A DNA stretch of 30,608 nucleotides from Nitrospirota bacterium (GTDB taxonomy: Bacteria > NPL-UPA2 > JAADIA01): the NCBI GenBank assembly GCA_013151555.1, contig JAADIA010000061.1, forward strand, positions 1 to 30,608. The letters are read 5' to 3'. The position numbers and the translations under genes were made by a program. The notes below the pieces were generated by a model. The model had not been told where the DNA came from. It ran no database searches and worked only from the letters and a program-made list of their open reading frames with translations. This document shows, piece by piece, positions 15,263-22,428 of the stretch (within the stretch, counting starts at the first letter, position 1; every line of letters begins with the position of its first letter).

Positions 15263-15695
15263 CCACTAACTCCAAACCCTTAAGCTTGTCATCCCCCACA
15301 AGCTCAAGATCAAGGTCCTCAAGCACCCGCTCAAGTTTCAATCCCCAGAAGAGAAACTCCCGGAAAGAAGAACTCCCCTGCCAAGGGTTATCGGCAATGT
15401 CCTTTACTACCTGAAAGAGCAAATAGGCACTATCCAGATTGTTTATCCGGCCAACACCGGGAGCGGACCCCGAGGCTAAAAAAGCCATAAACTCATCCAT
15501 AGAAAATATCCGGGGCGGGAAAAAAGGATGACCCAACTTCTCGGCCATTACCCGGCGAAGGTAAAGAGCGGGCCGCTGATGGGTGAAAACAATAGTGCTC
15601 GAGGAAAAATCGTGTCCGTCCCCCTCTTCAAACAACCTTTCAGCAACAAACTCAATTAAGTTCCGGGAAAAAGGAATCTCGATTATTTTGCCCAT
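15201..15695 (-). CDS. AddB-like subunit, N-terminal part before frameshift
   Basis: The first roughly 140 residues continue into the AddB-like main part; the last 20 or so, GTGSGPESRASDASPG, are out-of-frame readthrough. The N-terminus MGKIIEIPFSRNLIEFVAE stands where an active helicase would have a Walker A loop, and no GKT/S is present, so this subunit is probably an inactivated helicase scaffold, as in many AddB-type proteins. FTHQRPALYLRRVMAEKL and FSMDEFMAF are typical of the family. The joining sequence in the correct frame would be ELV-VEDWEPEVARKAG. The ATG at 15695 lacks a strong ribosome site; GGACAAG is the nearest. Confidence 0.7.
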   Translation of the reverse strand: MGKIIEIPFSRNLIEFVAERLFEEGDGHDFSSSTIVFTHQRPALYLRRVMAEKLGHPFFPPRIFSMDEFMAFLASGSAPGVGRINNLDSAYLLFQVVKDIADNPWQGSSSFREFLFWGLKLERVLEDLDLELVGDDKLKGLELVGGGLGTGSGPESRASDASPG

Positions 15696-15726
15696 GTTGC
15701 TTGTCCACCAAATAAAAAACCAATCC

Positions 15727-15866
15727 TAAATCCGAATATCGAAATCCGAAACAAATCCAAAATTCCAATGCTCAATGCTCAAATTTTCTAAACTTAGTAT
15801 TTCGGTCATTTGTATTTCGATTCATTCGATATTGTTTCGTATTTCAGGTTTCGTGCTTCGTATTTC
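15727..15866. repeat. TTTCG/CGAAA-rich imperfect inverted repeat
   Basis: The left half is built of AAATCCGAATATCGAAATCC-type words; the right half of ATTTCGATTCATTCGATATT and TTTCGTATTTC words, which are approximate complements. The middle holds a direct CAATGCT repeat. Similar AATCCGAAATTCG repeats are remembered from many candidate-phylum and Planctomycete genomes. Confidence 0.55.
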
Positions 15867-15881
15867 AAATAATAGAGGAAT

Positions 15882-16120
15882 AATAGGGACAGAATAATAA
15901 GGACGGCGACCATTTTTCGGGCAAAAACTTATAATGATAATTTCTTTCGTCTCCCCGGGTTTTGTTTCTCTCCTGTATTCATCCGGGTGTTCAAATAAAT
16001 AAACAGCCCCGGCGTGAAAATCAAAAAAACCGGCTTAACTTGCTGTTACACTATGAATCAACTTAAATGTTGATATTTATCAACGCATGTTTAAAAAAAC
16101 AGCGACCATTTATTTTCCTA
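15882..16120. repeat. Split GACAGCGACCATT-type repeat fragments
   Basis: AATAGGGACAGAATAATAAGG plus GGCGACCATTTTT at 15882-15917, and CAGCGACCATTTATTTTCC at 16100-16118. These resemble the GGGACAGCGACCATTT motif that often flanks REP-associated or IS-type elements. No transposase gene is present. Confidence 0.35.
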
Positions 16121-16188
16121 TTTCTCAATATCCTTCTCTTCATCCACAAACCCGACTGGTGCCAGCGCTTCCTCTATTCCCCTAACTG

Positions 16189-16746
16189 TTATTTCAATCC
16201 TCTTATCAAACTCTCTATAGTATTAACAAAATCTATTGCGTTTTTATAAATCTTCGCAGCGTCTTTCCGGGCAATAACAGCATCAGCTTTATATTGTGCT
16301 GTATTTCTTTTGGATTTTGTTGCCCACATTCTGTTAACATACCTTTCGTCAAGCTTCTTGGCAGACTTAATTTTTTCTATGTCTTCGGACTCTATCACTT
16401 TTTCTTTCAAGACAAAATGATACTCTAAGCCTTCGATGAGACTTTCATGACTTTCAGCCTTTATTCCAACCGCCGCCAGCGCCGCAGTCGCTGCATGAAA
16501 CATCGCATAATATCCACAACTTATAACCCAATCATATCCCATATAATCTTCACTTACTTTTAACCTCTTTTTGCTCTCTTTATCTCTTGAAACTTCCGTC
16601 AGTAAAGAGGCTGTTTCAATGTTATGCCTTGCCTTATCAACATAATACTTCACCAATGTTGTAATCGTTGGATCTGCCCTCAACTTACCACTGTCAAAAT
16701 AGCCTTTCACTTTGATTTTCAACATTTCTTTTTTTAAATTGCTCAT
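16189..16746 (-). CDS. HEPN-domain protein, putative toxin of HEPN/MNT pair
   Basis: A 185-residue helical protein. The family core SCGYYAMFHAA (about 77-86) and the motif R147-N-T-A-Q-Y152 near the C-terminus identify a HEPN fold. Classical HEPN ribonucleases use R-x4-6-H; here the histidine position is tyrosine, so RNase activity is uncertain, though tyrosine in this motif is also the residue adenylylated by partner MNT antitoxins in studied systems. The start ATG overlaps the stop of the nucleotidyltransferase gene in ATGA, so the pair is translationally coupled. The gene is clearly AT-rich relative to the flanking addAB genes. It could also be a substrate-binding accessory subunit for the nucleotidyltransferase rather than a toxin. 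Confidence 0.8.
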   Translation of the reverse strand: MSNLKKEMLKIKVKGYFDSGKLRADPTITTLVKYYVDKARHNIETASLLTEVSRDKESKKRLKVSEDYMGYDWVISCGYYAMFHAATAALAAVGIKAESHESLIEGLEYHFVLKEKVIESEDIEKIKSAKKLDERYVNRMWATKSKRNTAQYKADAVIARKDAAKIYKNAIDFVNTIESLIRGLK

Positions 16747-17363
16747 TTTATCGCCTCAAATACTAACTCCCAAAATTTCTCAGCACCAAACAATATTATT
16801 TTATTTTTCAGAAGAATTTCTTTCCCAACATTATTCTCTTTTTCTTTTAGCATTGTTAATAAGTTTGTGGGCTCGGCAACCAGAGGATTTATTTCGATAC
16901 CAAAACTTTTTGACAAGGCTACGCATTCCATCTCAATGGATTCATCGTATTTCTCTTTTGAAGATACAATAATAAAAAGATCCATGTCACTTCTTTCAAA
17001 ATCGGTGCCTTTAACTAGAGAGCCAAACAGTACAATAGAAAGCAGGTTAAAATCTGTTTTTCCGGGCAACACAGATAGCAGTTTTTCAACTACAAAAAAA
17101 ATCTTATCTCTTTTCTTTAGAAAATCTTCAGCTATCTGGTTGGATATTTTAACAAAGCTCGTTTTTATTTCCGGATTCTTATAGTTCGGTCTGCAATATT
17201 TTCGCTTTGAGCGTTGCTCAATAATTATAATATTCCTGTTCTTCAAATCTCCAATCTGCTTGTGTACATAGCTATAAGAAATACCGGTCTTTTTAGCTAA
17301 CTCATTGATTGTGAATTGAGTATATAAGTCATTATAAAATATCTTTATTATTTTATCTTGCAC
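16743..17363 (-). CDS. HTH-fused MNT-type nucleotidyltransferase, putative antitoxin
   Basis: A 206-residue protein from GTG 17363. Its N-terminal winged helix (TINELAKKTGISYSYVHKQI) is followed by a minimal nucleotidyltransferase core: FGSLVKGTDFERSDMDLFII contains the GS-x11-DxD metal and nucleotide site. A third acidic residue is expected in the following strand (IEINPLVAE). MNT proteins can neutralise HEPN toxins by adding AMP; the HTH adds autoregulation. The frame could extend to GTG 17405, but that would place twin operator palindromes inside the coding region. GTG 17363 has GGAGAGGG seven bases upstream and fits the operator layout, so I prefer it. AT-rich: 17 G+C of 60 in 17221-17280. 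Confidence 0.85.
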   Translation of the reverse strand: MQDKIIKIFYNDLYTQFTINELAKKTGISYSYVHKQIGDLKNRNIIIIEQRSKRKYCRPNYKNPEIKTSFVKISNQIAEDFLKKRDKIFFVVEKLLSVLPGKTDFNLLSIVLFGSLVKGTDFERSDMDLFIIVSSKEKYDESIEMECVALSKSFGIEINPLVAEPTNLLTMLKEKENNVGKEILLKNKIILFGAEKFWELVFEAIK

Positions 17364-17378
17364 CCCGCAACCCTCTCC

Positions 17379-17416
17379 TATCACTTTTAGTGATAGTGTT
17401 ATCACTTTTAGTGATA
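17379..17416 (-). promoter_or_regulatory. Twin-palindrome operator of the HEPN/MNT pair
   Basis: Two identical 17-base copies of TATCACTTTTAGTGATA (17379-17395 and 17400-17416), each with perfect 7-bp arms, spaced exactly 21 bp centre to centre, two helical turns. They flank the -10 region and lie just before the ribosome site, as expected for cooperative autorepression by the HTH domain. Confidence 0.85.
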
Positions 17417-17424
17417 ATTGTCAA
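17396..17424 (-). promoter_or_regulatory. Promoter of the HEPN/MNT pair
   Basis: TTGACA (17419-17424), 17-base spacer filled by one operator palindrome, and a weak -10 TAACAC (17396-17401) between the two palindromes. A second TTGACA at 17464-17469 lies in the repeat upstream and has no good -10. Confidence 0.6.
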
Positions 17425-17453
17425 TTCTTAATTTCGGTGGGTAGTAAAAAGAT

Positions 17454-17478
17454 CCAGTTAATCCTGTCAAATTTCTTT
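17454..17478. repeat. Second copy of the TTAATCCTGTC dispersed repeat
   Basis: CCAGTTAATCCTGTCAAATTT shares 11 consecutive bases with the repeat at 941-968. It lies between the addA-like stop and the HEPN/MNT promoter, at the junction of the AT-rich insert. Confidence 0.35.
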
Positions 17479-17487
17479 TAGTTTTTA

Positions 17488-20400
17488 TCAGTCTCCATCC
17501 GGGGCTATTTTCTCCCGGGCCAGCTCATTCACATACACCAACCATCCTTCAACCTTTTTATCTGAAAAAATATCCGCGAGAAGCTTTAAATAAGTAAGCA
17601 CCTGTTCCCGGTGTTTCCGGGAGCGGGGTTCACCGCATTTGAATTCGACAACCGTTACCTTTTCCGCAGTTACCAAAAGGCGATCGGCCACATACCTCCG
17701 GCCATCGCTGTCCATAATCTCTTTTTCACAAAAAACTTTAACGTCTTCCGGCAGCACAAACCACTTTCGGAAATCCTCCTCGTTAAAAAAGCGTTCCAGA
17801 AGGGGGATTATTTCTTTCTTCTCTTCCTCTTTCCTTAAAGAATTGAATAAACCCTGCAGTTCTTCTCTCCAACCTTCCGGAAATCTCTCTATGCCGGCCA
17901 GGAAGTTATGGATAAGAATCCCTCTTTCCTGCGCCTCTTTCCTGGCGGTATCGGTTAGTTCCTCCGCCGGGATATGAGGGCGGGAAAGCTTATCCTGCCA
18001 TTCCTGAACCAGGGGCAGATGAAGATGTTTCCTTTTTTCCTGAACAACCCCGGCCGAACGGACAAGCGGACTGCCGATTTCCCGAAGAGAACCTTCAAAA
18101 AAAACAGGCACGGGGATTTTCCCCGCCCGGCTTTTATAATGGGGCAGGAAAAGGTAAAGTTCATCCCTGGCCCGGGTAGAAGCAACATAGAAAGCGTTTA
18201 ACTCATCGAGCATTTGAGAAGCAAACTTTTCCTGATAAAGCTGTTTAAGTTTCCCGGAGATACGGGCACATTTTTTATTAATCCGGTAAGGAACAAAATC
18301 ATCGCCCTGTTTTTCATAGACTTCCCTGACGGGCGTATCATTCAGGTAAACAAAAGGGATAATAACTACGGGGAAACTCAGCCCTTTGGCCTTATGAATG
18401 GTGAGCACCCGGATAGCATTGGTATATTCGGGCAGAACAACCTGAAAGTTCTCTTTCTTCTCTCCCTCGCCGGACCAGGAATCAAGGAAGGCCTTCAGGG
18501 CATTGTTTCCTTCGCTTTCGCTTTGTTTCAGGACCTCAAGAAGCTGATAAAAGAAGCCTTCGTCGGCAGGAAAATTCTGCAAAACATGATATTTCTTGAG
18601 AATACGACTGATTAAATCATAGGGCGGCAGAAATCCCACCGCCTGGAAATATTCCTCTAAATGCTCCTGCCACACCGCGGGGAACTTTTCCCGGAAGAGG
18701 GTGTAAAGCGGCCTTTCTCCTTTCCGGTTTTCCAAAAGAAAAGAAGAAATTTCCTCCCGGGTAAGAGCACTGGCTTTAAGAAAAATATCTCCGGAAAGGA
18801 AACAAGCAAAAGAGAAATTATCGATGGGAGAATCCAAAAAGGCCAGGAAGCCGACTAACTCCTGAATCAAACTGTTTGAGGAAATATCCAGGGTCTTCTC
18901 CGAAGCTACGGGAAGACCTGCCCCGGTAAGAACACCGGTAACCCAGGAGGCCTCAATATTCGTTCTCACCAGAATGGCTATATCCCGGGGAAGAAACCGG
19001 GGAGTTATCTCAGCCCGGACTAAATCAACAAGCCGTTTCCCGATAGCTATATTCAACTCTTCTTTTCCCAAAGGTTCCCCGGGAGGAATTTTTTCCACTC
19101 TTACCAGACCACCCTTTTTTTCCTCTTTCAGTTCTGCTTTCTGCCGGGAACGGGCATAGGTTTCCAGAAAAGGAGCTGAATTCGGGCCCTCTTCTTTTTC
19201 GCCCAGTTCCTTCACCCAGCGGGAAAGATTCTCCTCGGAAAAGGTCTCATTGATAAAAGAAACGATATTTTCCCGGCTGCGGTAGTTTATTTCCGGAAAT
19301 TCTTCCTCAATATTTTCTTCCTCCACACTGGGAAAGCTTACCTTGGCCTCATCAAAGAGAGCGCTTTCTCCCCCCCGGAATCCATAGATAGCCTGTTTCT
19401 TATCGCCGACATAAAAGAGCGAACCTCTTTTGGACAAGGTTTCCTCGATAAGCGGAAAGAGGCTCTCCCACTGGAGACGGCTGGTATCCTGAAATTCATC
19501 TATAAAGAAATGTGAAATCCGGTCGCCTAAGTGAAAATAAATTTCCGGAACGATTCCTTCCTGGGAGAGGAATCTTTTGAGTTGAACATTGAGGTCTTCG
19601 ATAAATACTGCTTGTTGACGGGCTTTAAAAGACCGGAGACCGTCTTCGAAAAGGTCGACGAAGTTCAGGAAAGGGGCAAAATGGCAATGGGCGGTTATTT
19701 CAGCTAAAGAAGAGAGACCGGCCCGGATTTCCTCCCAGGTCTTTTGATGCTCAGGCAAAATGTGGGAATTTTTTTTGCAAAGTTCCGCCACCTGCTCCTT
19801 CAGAAACATTTGGCTTTCCCATGGCTGGAACTGCCTATCCTTAATGAACTTACCGGCGGCACTGACAAAATGTTTCTTAAAATCCAACCCCTCCTCACCG
19901 CTCTTGAGAAAACTTTCCAGGGCCTGACGAAGACAATTACGTTTTTTCTTAATATCTTCGTAAGAAAAAACCTTTTTAAATCTCTGTCCCTTGAGGAACA
20001 GTTGCTTTCTCAAATCGCTGATATTTTTCAGGAGTTCTCTCTTTATATCCCAACCGGTTTCTTCATCCAGCTCGAGAAGTTCATGAAGCAGGTCAAGAAA
20101 AAGACGCGTGGTATCTCCCTGTTTCCCCCGTGCTCCTGCGCTTACCCCGTTTAGAGACCCAACGGGGCGGACCTGAGAAAGAAGCTCATCAAGAACAAAA
20201 TTAAGGGCCGGGGAAGAATCTAAAACTATTTCAAATCGGGGTGGAAGACCCAACTCCAGGGCGGAAGACATAATTACAGAGGTGAGAAAAGAATCAATAG
20301 TCTGGACCTTAAGGTCCGAGTACCGGTCAAGCAACTCTTCCAGCTTCAGGCGGGCGGATTCCTTCAGCTCAGAGTCCCCCAGGGAAATTTCCTTCAGGCA

Positions 20401-20580
20401 GGAGATAATGCGTTCCTTCATCTCCCCGGCAGCTTTATTGGTAAAGGTAATAGCGAGGATATTGCGGGGAGAGGCTTTTATCGTCGGGGAAAGAAGAAAG
20501 TTTATGTACCTTTCGGAGAGAGCATAAGTCTTCCCCGATCCTGCCGATGCGGCTATAACCAGAATATGGGGAAAATTCAT
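17488..20580 (-). CDS. AddA/RecB-type UvrD-family helicase-nuclease
   Basis: A complete 1030-residue ATP-dependent helicase with a C-terminal nuclease, the motor of an AddAB-type complex that resects double-strand breaks for recombination. Superfamily 1 motifs appear in order: Walker A AASAGSGKTY (10-19), TFTNKAAGEMKERI, Walker B DEFQDTSRLQW, VGDKKQAIYGFRGGE, INYRSREN, LTIHKAKGLSFPVVIIP and ASTRARDELYLF. The nuclease domain shows GILIHNFLAG, the metal aspartate in YVADRLL and VVEFKCGEP, all active-site positions retained. It is shorter than typical AddA (about 1200). The partner addB-like gene lies 1.8 kb downstream, separated by the HEPN/MNT insert. The start is weak: the only AAGG lies inside a TGCACC/GGTGCA hairpin 11 bases before the ATG. 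Confidence 0.92.
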   Translation of the reverse strand: MNFPHILVIAASAGSGKTYALSERYINFLLSPTIKASPRNILAITFTNKAAGEMKERIISCLKEISLGDSELKESARLKLEELLDRYSDLKVQTIDSFLTSVIMSSALELGLPPRFEIVLDSSPALNFVLDELLSQVRPVGSLNGVSAGARGKQGDTTRLFLDLLHELLELDEETGWDIKRELLKNISDLRKQLFLKGQRFKKVFSYEDIKKKRNCLRQALESFLKSGEEGLDFKKHFVSAAGKFIKDRQFQPWESQMFLKEQVAELCKKNSHILPEHQKTWEEIRAGLSSLAEITAHCHFAPFLNFVDLFEDGLRSFKARQQAVFIEDLNVQLKRFLSQEGIVPEIYFHLGDRISHFFIDEFQDTSRLQWESLFPLIEETLSKRGSLFYVGDKKQAIYGFRGGESALFDEAKVSFPSVEEENIEEEFPEINYRSRENIVSFINETFSEENLSRWVKELGEKEEGPNSAPFLETYARSRQKAELKEEKKGGLVRVEKIPPGEPLGKEELNIAIGKRLVDLVRAEITPRFLPRDIAILVRTNIEASWVTGVLTGAGLPVASEKTLDISSNSLIQELVGFLAFLDSPIDNFSFACFLSGDIFLKASALTREEISSFLLENRKGERPLYTLFREKFPAVWQEHLEEYFQAVGFLPPYDLISRILKKYHVLQNFPADEGFFYQLLEVLKQSESEGNNALKAFLDSWSGEGEKKENFQVVLPEYTNAIRVLTIHKAKGLSFPVVIIPFVYLNDTPVREVYEKQGDDFVPYRINKKCARISGKLKQLYQEKFASQMLDELNAFYVASTRARDELYLFLPHYKSRAGKIPVPVFFEGSLREIGSPLVRSAGVVQEKRKHLHLPLVQEWQDKLSRPHIPAEELTDTARKEAQERGILIHNFLAGIERFPEGWREELQGLFNSLRKEEEKKEIIPLLERFFNEEDFRKWFVLPEDVKVFCEKEIMDSDGRRYVADRLLVTAEKVTVVEFKCGEPRSRKHREQVLTYLKLLADIFSDKKVEGWLVYVNELAREKIAPDGD

Positions 20581-20587
20581 AAATTAG

Positions 20588-20602
20588 TGCACCTTCGGTG
20601 CA
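20588..20602 (-). promoter_or_regulatory. Hairpin that may cover the addA ribosome site
   Basis: TGCACC-GAA-GGTGCA, six perfect base pairs with a three-base loop, sits 8-22 bases before the addA-like ATG. The AAGG that could serve as ribosome site spans the loop and 3' arm, so folding could limit translation. Confidence 0.4.
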
Positions 20603-20613
20603 GCATACAAATA

Positions 20614-20712
20614 GGCACAAAGGCACAAAGGCACAAAGTTAAAAAACTTATAACTGCAAGTATGAGCTTTTATCTTTCCTTTGTGCCTCTGTGCCTTTGC
20701 CACTTTGTGCCT
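20614..20712. repeat. GGCACAAA inverted tandem repeat, copy 2
   Basis: Left arm: three GGCACAAA units (20614-20638). Right arm: inverted GTGCCTCT/GTGCCTTT units (20679-20712). About 40 bases of AT-rich DNA separate them. The right arm with its leading TTATCTTTCC matches the copy in the zinc-ribbon gene at 7331-7366. It fills most of the 157-base gap between apt and the addA-like gene. Confidence 0.75.
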
Positions 20713-20737
20713 TCTTTTCCTGTGTCTTCTTTCTCAA

Positions 20738-21256
20738 TCAGTATTCTAACAACGAAAATACCGGGTATCTCTCAAGCTTCTCCCGTCCTTTAAGAAAAGT
20801 CAGCTCGATGAGAAAAGCTATTTCGATTATCTCGCCTTTTAGCTTCTCCACTAATTCCGCCGTTGCCAAACAAGTTCCCCCGGTAGCCAGGAGGTCATCA
20901 ACGATTAAGATCCGGGCTCCTTCCCGAAAAGCGTCCCGGTGTATTTCCAACTCATCCTCTCCATACTCCAACTGATAGGAAGCCAGGAAAGTAGCTGCCG
21001 GCAACTTTCCGGGTTTACGAACAGGAACCATTCCTGTTTTCAACCGGTAAGCCAGAGCAGAAGCGAAGATGAATCCCCGGGATTCAACTCCCACAACCGC
21101 ATCTATTTTCTTTCCCTGGTAGCGTTCTCCCAGGACATCAATTACCTGCCGGAAAGCAGGACCGCATTGAAGGAGAGTGGTAATGTCCTTAAAAAGTATA
21201 CCCTTCTTAGGAAAATCGGGAACATCTCTGATCTCGGCTTTTAGATCCTTTATCAC
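20738..21256 (-). CDS. apt: Adenine phosphoribosyltransferase
   Basis: Salvages adenine by joining it to PRPP to form AMP and pyrophosphate in the cytoplasm. The 172-residue length is normal. Signatures: DFPKKGILFKDITTLL near the N-terminus, VGVESRGFIFASALA, the adenine-hood VPVRKPGKLP, and the PRPP loop ARILIVDDLLATGGT (about 114-128). The start is GTG 21256, overlapping the sigma-factor stop in GTGA, with AAGGAG eight bases upstream inside the sigma gene, so translation is coupled. Linking apt to a sigma factor gene is unusual but probably reflects a shared transcript only. Confidence 0.95.
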   Translation of the reverse strand: MIKDLKAEIRDVPDFPKKGILFKDITTLLQCGPAFRQVIDVLGERYQGKKIDAVVGVESRGFIFASALAYRLKTGMVPVRKPGKLPAATFLASYQLEYGEDELEIHRDAFREGARILIVDDLLATGGTCLATAELVEKLKGEIIEIAFLIELTFLKGREKLERYPVFSLLEY

Positions 21257-22101
21257 TTCAAAAACTCCTTGTCTTCCTCTATAAGAAGCAGTTTTAGCTT
21301 CTTCTTGGCTAAGAATTCAATCTGACGAATCCTCTCCCGGGTTACTCCTAATTCTTTCCCCGTCTCCTCCAGGGTACGGGAAATGCCATCTATTAAACCG
21401 TAACGGAGTTTCACCACCTCCGCTTCCCGGGAAGATAAACCCTCAAGAAGAAAGATGAGCCGCTCCCTCTCAATGAGATCGGCTACTTCCTTAGCCGGAG
21501 AGGGAATATCTTCATCCTCTATAAGGTCAAGCAGTTGTCCCATTCCTCCCTCATCCAGCGGAGCATCCAGATAACTTGGTTTCATAGCCAACTCATTGAT
21601 TTTCCTCACCTGAGCCAGGGTAATTTTCATCTCCTTGGCTATTTCACTTACCATCGGACTACGCCCAAGTTTTTGGGTCAAATGTTGATTTACTTTCCTC
21701 CACTTATTAATCATTTCCCCCACATGAAGAGGAATACGAACCGTCTTCCCTTGATTGGCCAAAGCCCGGGTTATAAACTGTTTTATCCACCAGGAAGCAT
21801 AAGTACTGAATCGGTAACCTCTTTCATATTCATATTTCTCAGCCGCCTTCATTAAGCCAAGGTTACCCTCCTCCACCAGATCAAGTAAAGGCAACCCCAT
21901 CCGCAGGTACCTCTTGGCAATATTAACCACCAATCGCAGATTAGACCGGATCAGTTTCTTCCGAGCCTTCTTATTCTTTTTGGCTTTCTTGGCCAGCGCT
22001 ACCTCTTCCTCAGGAGTAAGGAGAGGAACTTTCCTTACCTCTTTCAGATAAAGACTAATTGCATCTTTATCCTGGTGATTTTTTTTCTCTTCGAGATACA
22101 T
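21253..22101 (-). CDS. Sigma-70 family RNA polymerase sigma factor, primary-type
   Basis: A 282-residue sigma factor with regions 1.2 to 4.2 but no region 1.1. Region 1.2 is SLYLKEVRKVPLLTPEEE. Region 2 has LRLVVNIAKRY, DLVEEGNLGLMKAAEKY and the -10-recognising RFSTYASWWIKQFITRA stretch. Region 3 starts at VRIPLHVGE. Region 4.2, with EETGKELGVTRERIRQIE, reads the -35. It may be the housekeeping factor (rpoD/sigA) or an RpoS/SigB-like group 2 factor; the short N-terminus leans to group 2 or a compact primary factor. A frame from GTG 22131 exists, but that GTG lies directly after the -10 box and so outside the transcript. ATG 22101 has AAGGAA upstream and is used here. Confidence 0.93.
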   Translation of the reverse strand: MYLEEKKNHQDKDAISLYLKEVRKVPLLTPEEEVALAKKAKKNKKARKKLIRSNLRLVVNIAKRYLRMGLPLLDLVEEGNLGLMKAAEKYEYERGYRFSTYASWWIKQFITRALANQGKTVRIPLHVGEMINKWRKVNQHLTQKLGRSPMVSEIAKEMKITLAQVRKINELAMKPSYLDAPLDEGGMGQLLDLIEDEDIPSPAKEVADLIERERLIFLLEGLSSREAEVVKLRYGLIDGISRTLEETGKELGVTRERIRQIEFLAKKKLKLLLIEEDKEFLK

Positions 22102-22131
22102 TTTCAAATTCCTTCCCTCATCTTCCCTCAC

Positions 22132-22160
22132 ATTGTATCGTCTTTATTCTCACCAGTCAA
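22132..22160 (-). promoter_or_regulatory. Sigma-70 promoter of the sigma factor-apt unit
   Basis: TTGACT (22155-22160), 17-base spacer and TACAAT (22132-22137), near-consensus. Transcription would start near 22125, leaving a 25-base leader before ATG 22101. This is the argument against the upstream GTG start. Confidence 0.82.
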
Positions 22161-22330
22161 CGGGAAAGCAGGTCGCGCTGACATTTCACAAAGCGGCGAT
22201 TATGTGCTCCTCGGCAACTTACTTCTAACGGAGCTCACCAAAGGTACGCATAATTCCGGCTGGGGTAGCAAGTACGGGAAGAAAGACAGGGACTAAATTC
22301 AAACGTTTAGCCCTTTAAGCAAAGATTGCA
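22161..22330. other. Gene-free region upstream of the sigma factor promoter
   Basis: About 170 bases between the ppdK 3' hairpin and the sigma promoter. A 73-codon plus-strand frame crosses it but has no ribosome site and overlaps the sigma gene; not called. No other structure stands out. Confidence 0.4.
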
Positions 22331-22385
22331 GGGTTAGCCCGCTTTGCTCAAATGCAAGTAAGCTATGAATAAAGCGGGCTAACCC
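22331..22385 (-). other. Perfect 15-bp inverted repeat downstream of ppdK
   Basis: GGGTTAGCCCGCTTT (22331-22345) and its exact complement (22371-22385) around a 25-base loop, 43 bases beyond the ppdK stop. No T-run follows on the minus strand, so it is a stable 3' hairpin or a small palindromic repeat rather than a textbook terminator. A 12-bp palindrome TCGCTTAAGCGA (22425-22436) spans the ppdK stop codon itself. Confidence 0.6.
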
Positions 22386-22428
22386 CTGAAAATTGCTCTT
22401 GTGCCTGTTAGGGCTTTGAAGTTATCGC

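Larger units (their letters stand above)
15696..16188. other. 493-base gene-free stretch between HEPN and addB-like genes
   Basis: No plausible gene. It is occupied by a TTTCG-rich inverted repeat (about 15727-15866) and by two pieces of a GACAGCGACCATT-type repeat (15882-15917 and 16099-16120). A 60-codon plus-strand frame at 16067 is low-complexity and is not called. Confidence 0.5.

Noticed and set aside
16067-16249. A 60-codon plus-strand open frame in the gap upstream of addB
   Set aside because: Low-complexity hydrophobic composition, repeat-derived, and overlapping the HEPN gene's 3' end.
20614-20712. A CRISPR-like repeat array
   Set aside because: Units are only 8 bases, contiguous, with no spacers and no cas genes.
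22075-22296. A 73-codon plus-strand frame upstream of the sigma gene
   Set aside because: No ribosome site; it overlaps the sigma gene start and promoter on the other strand.
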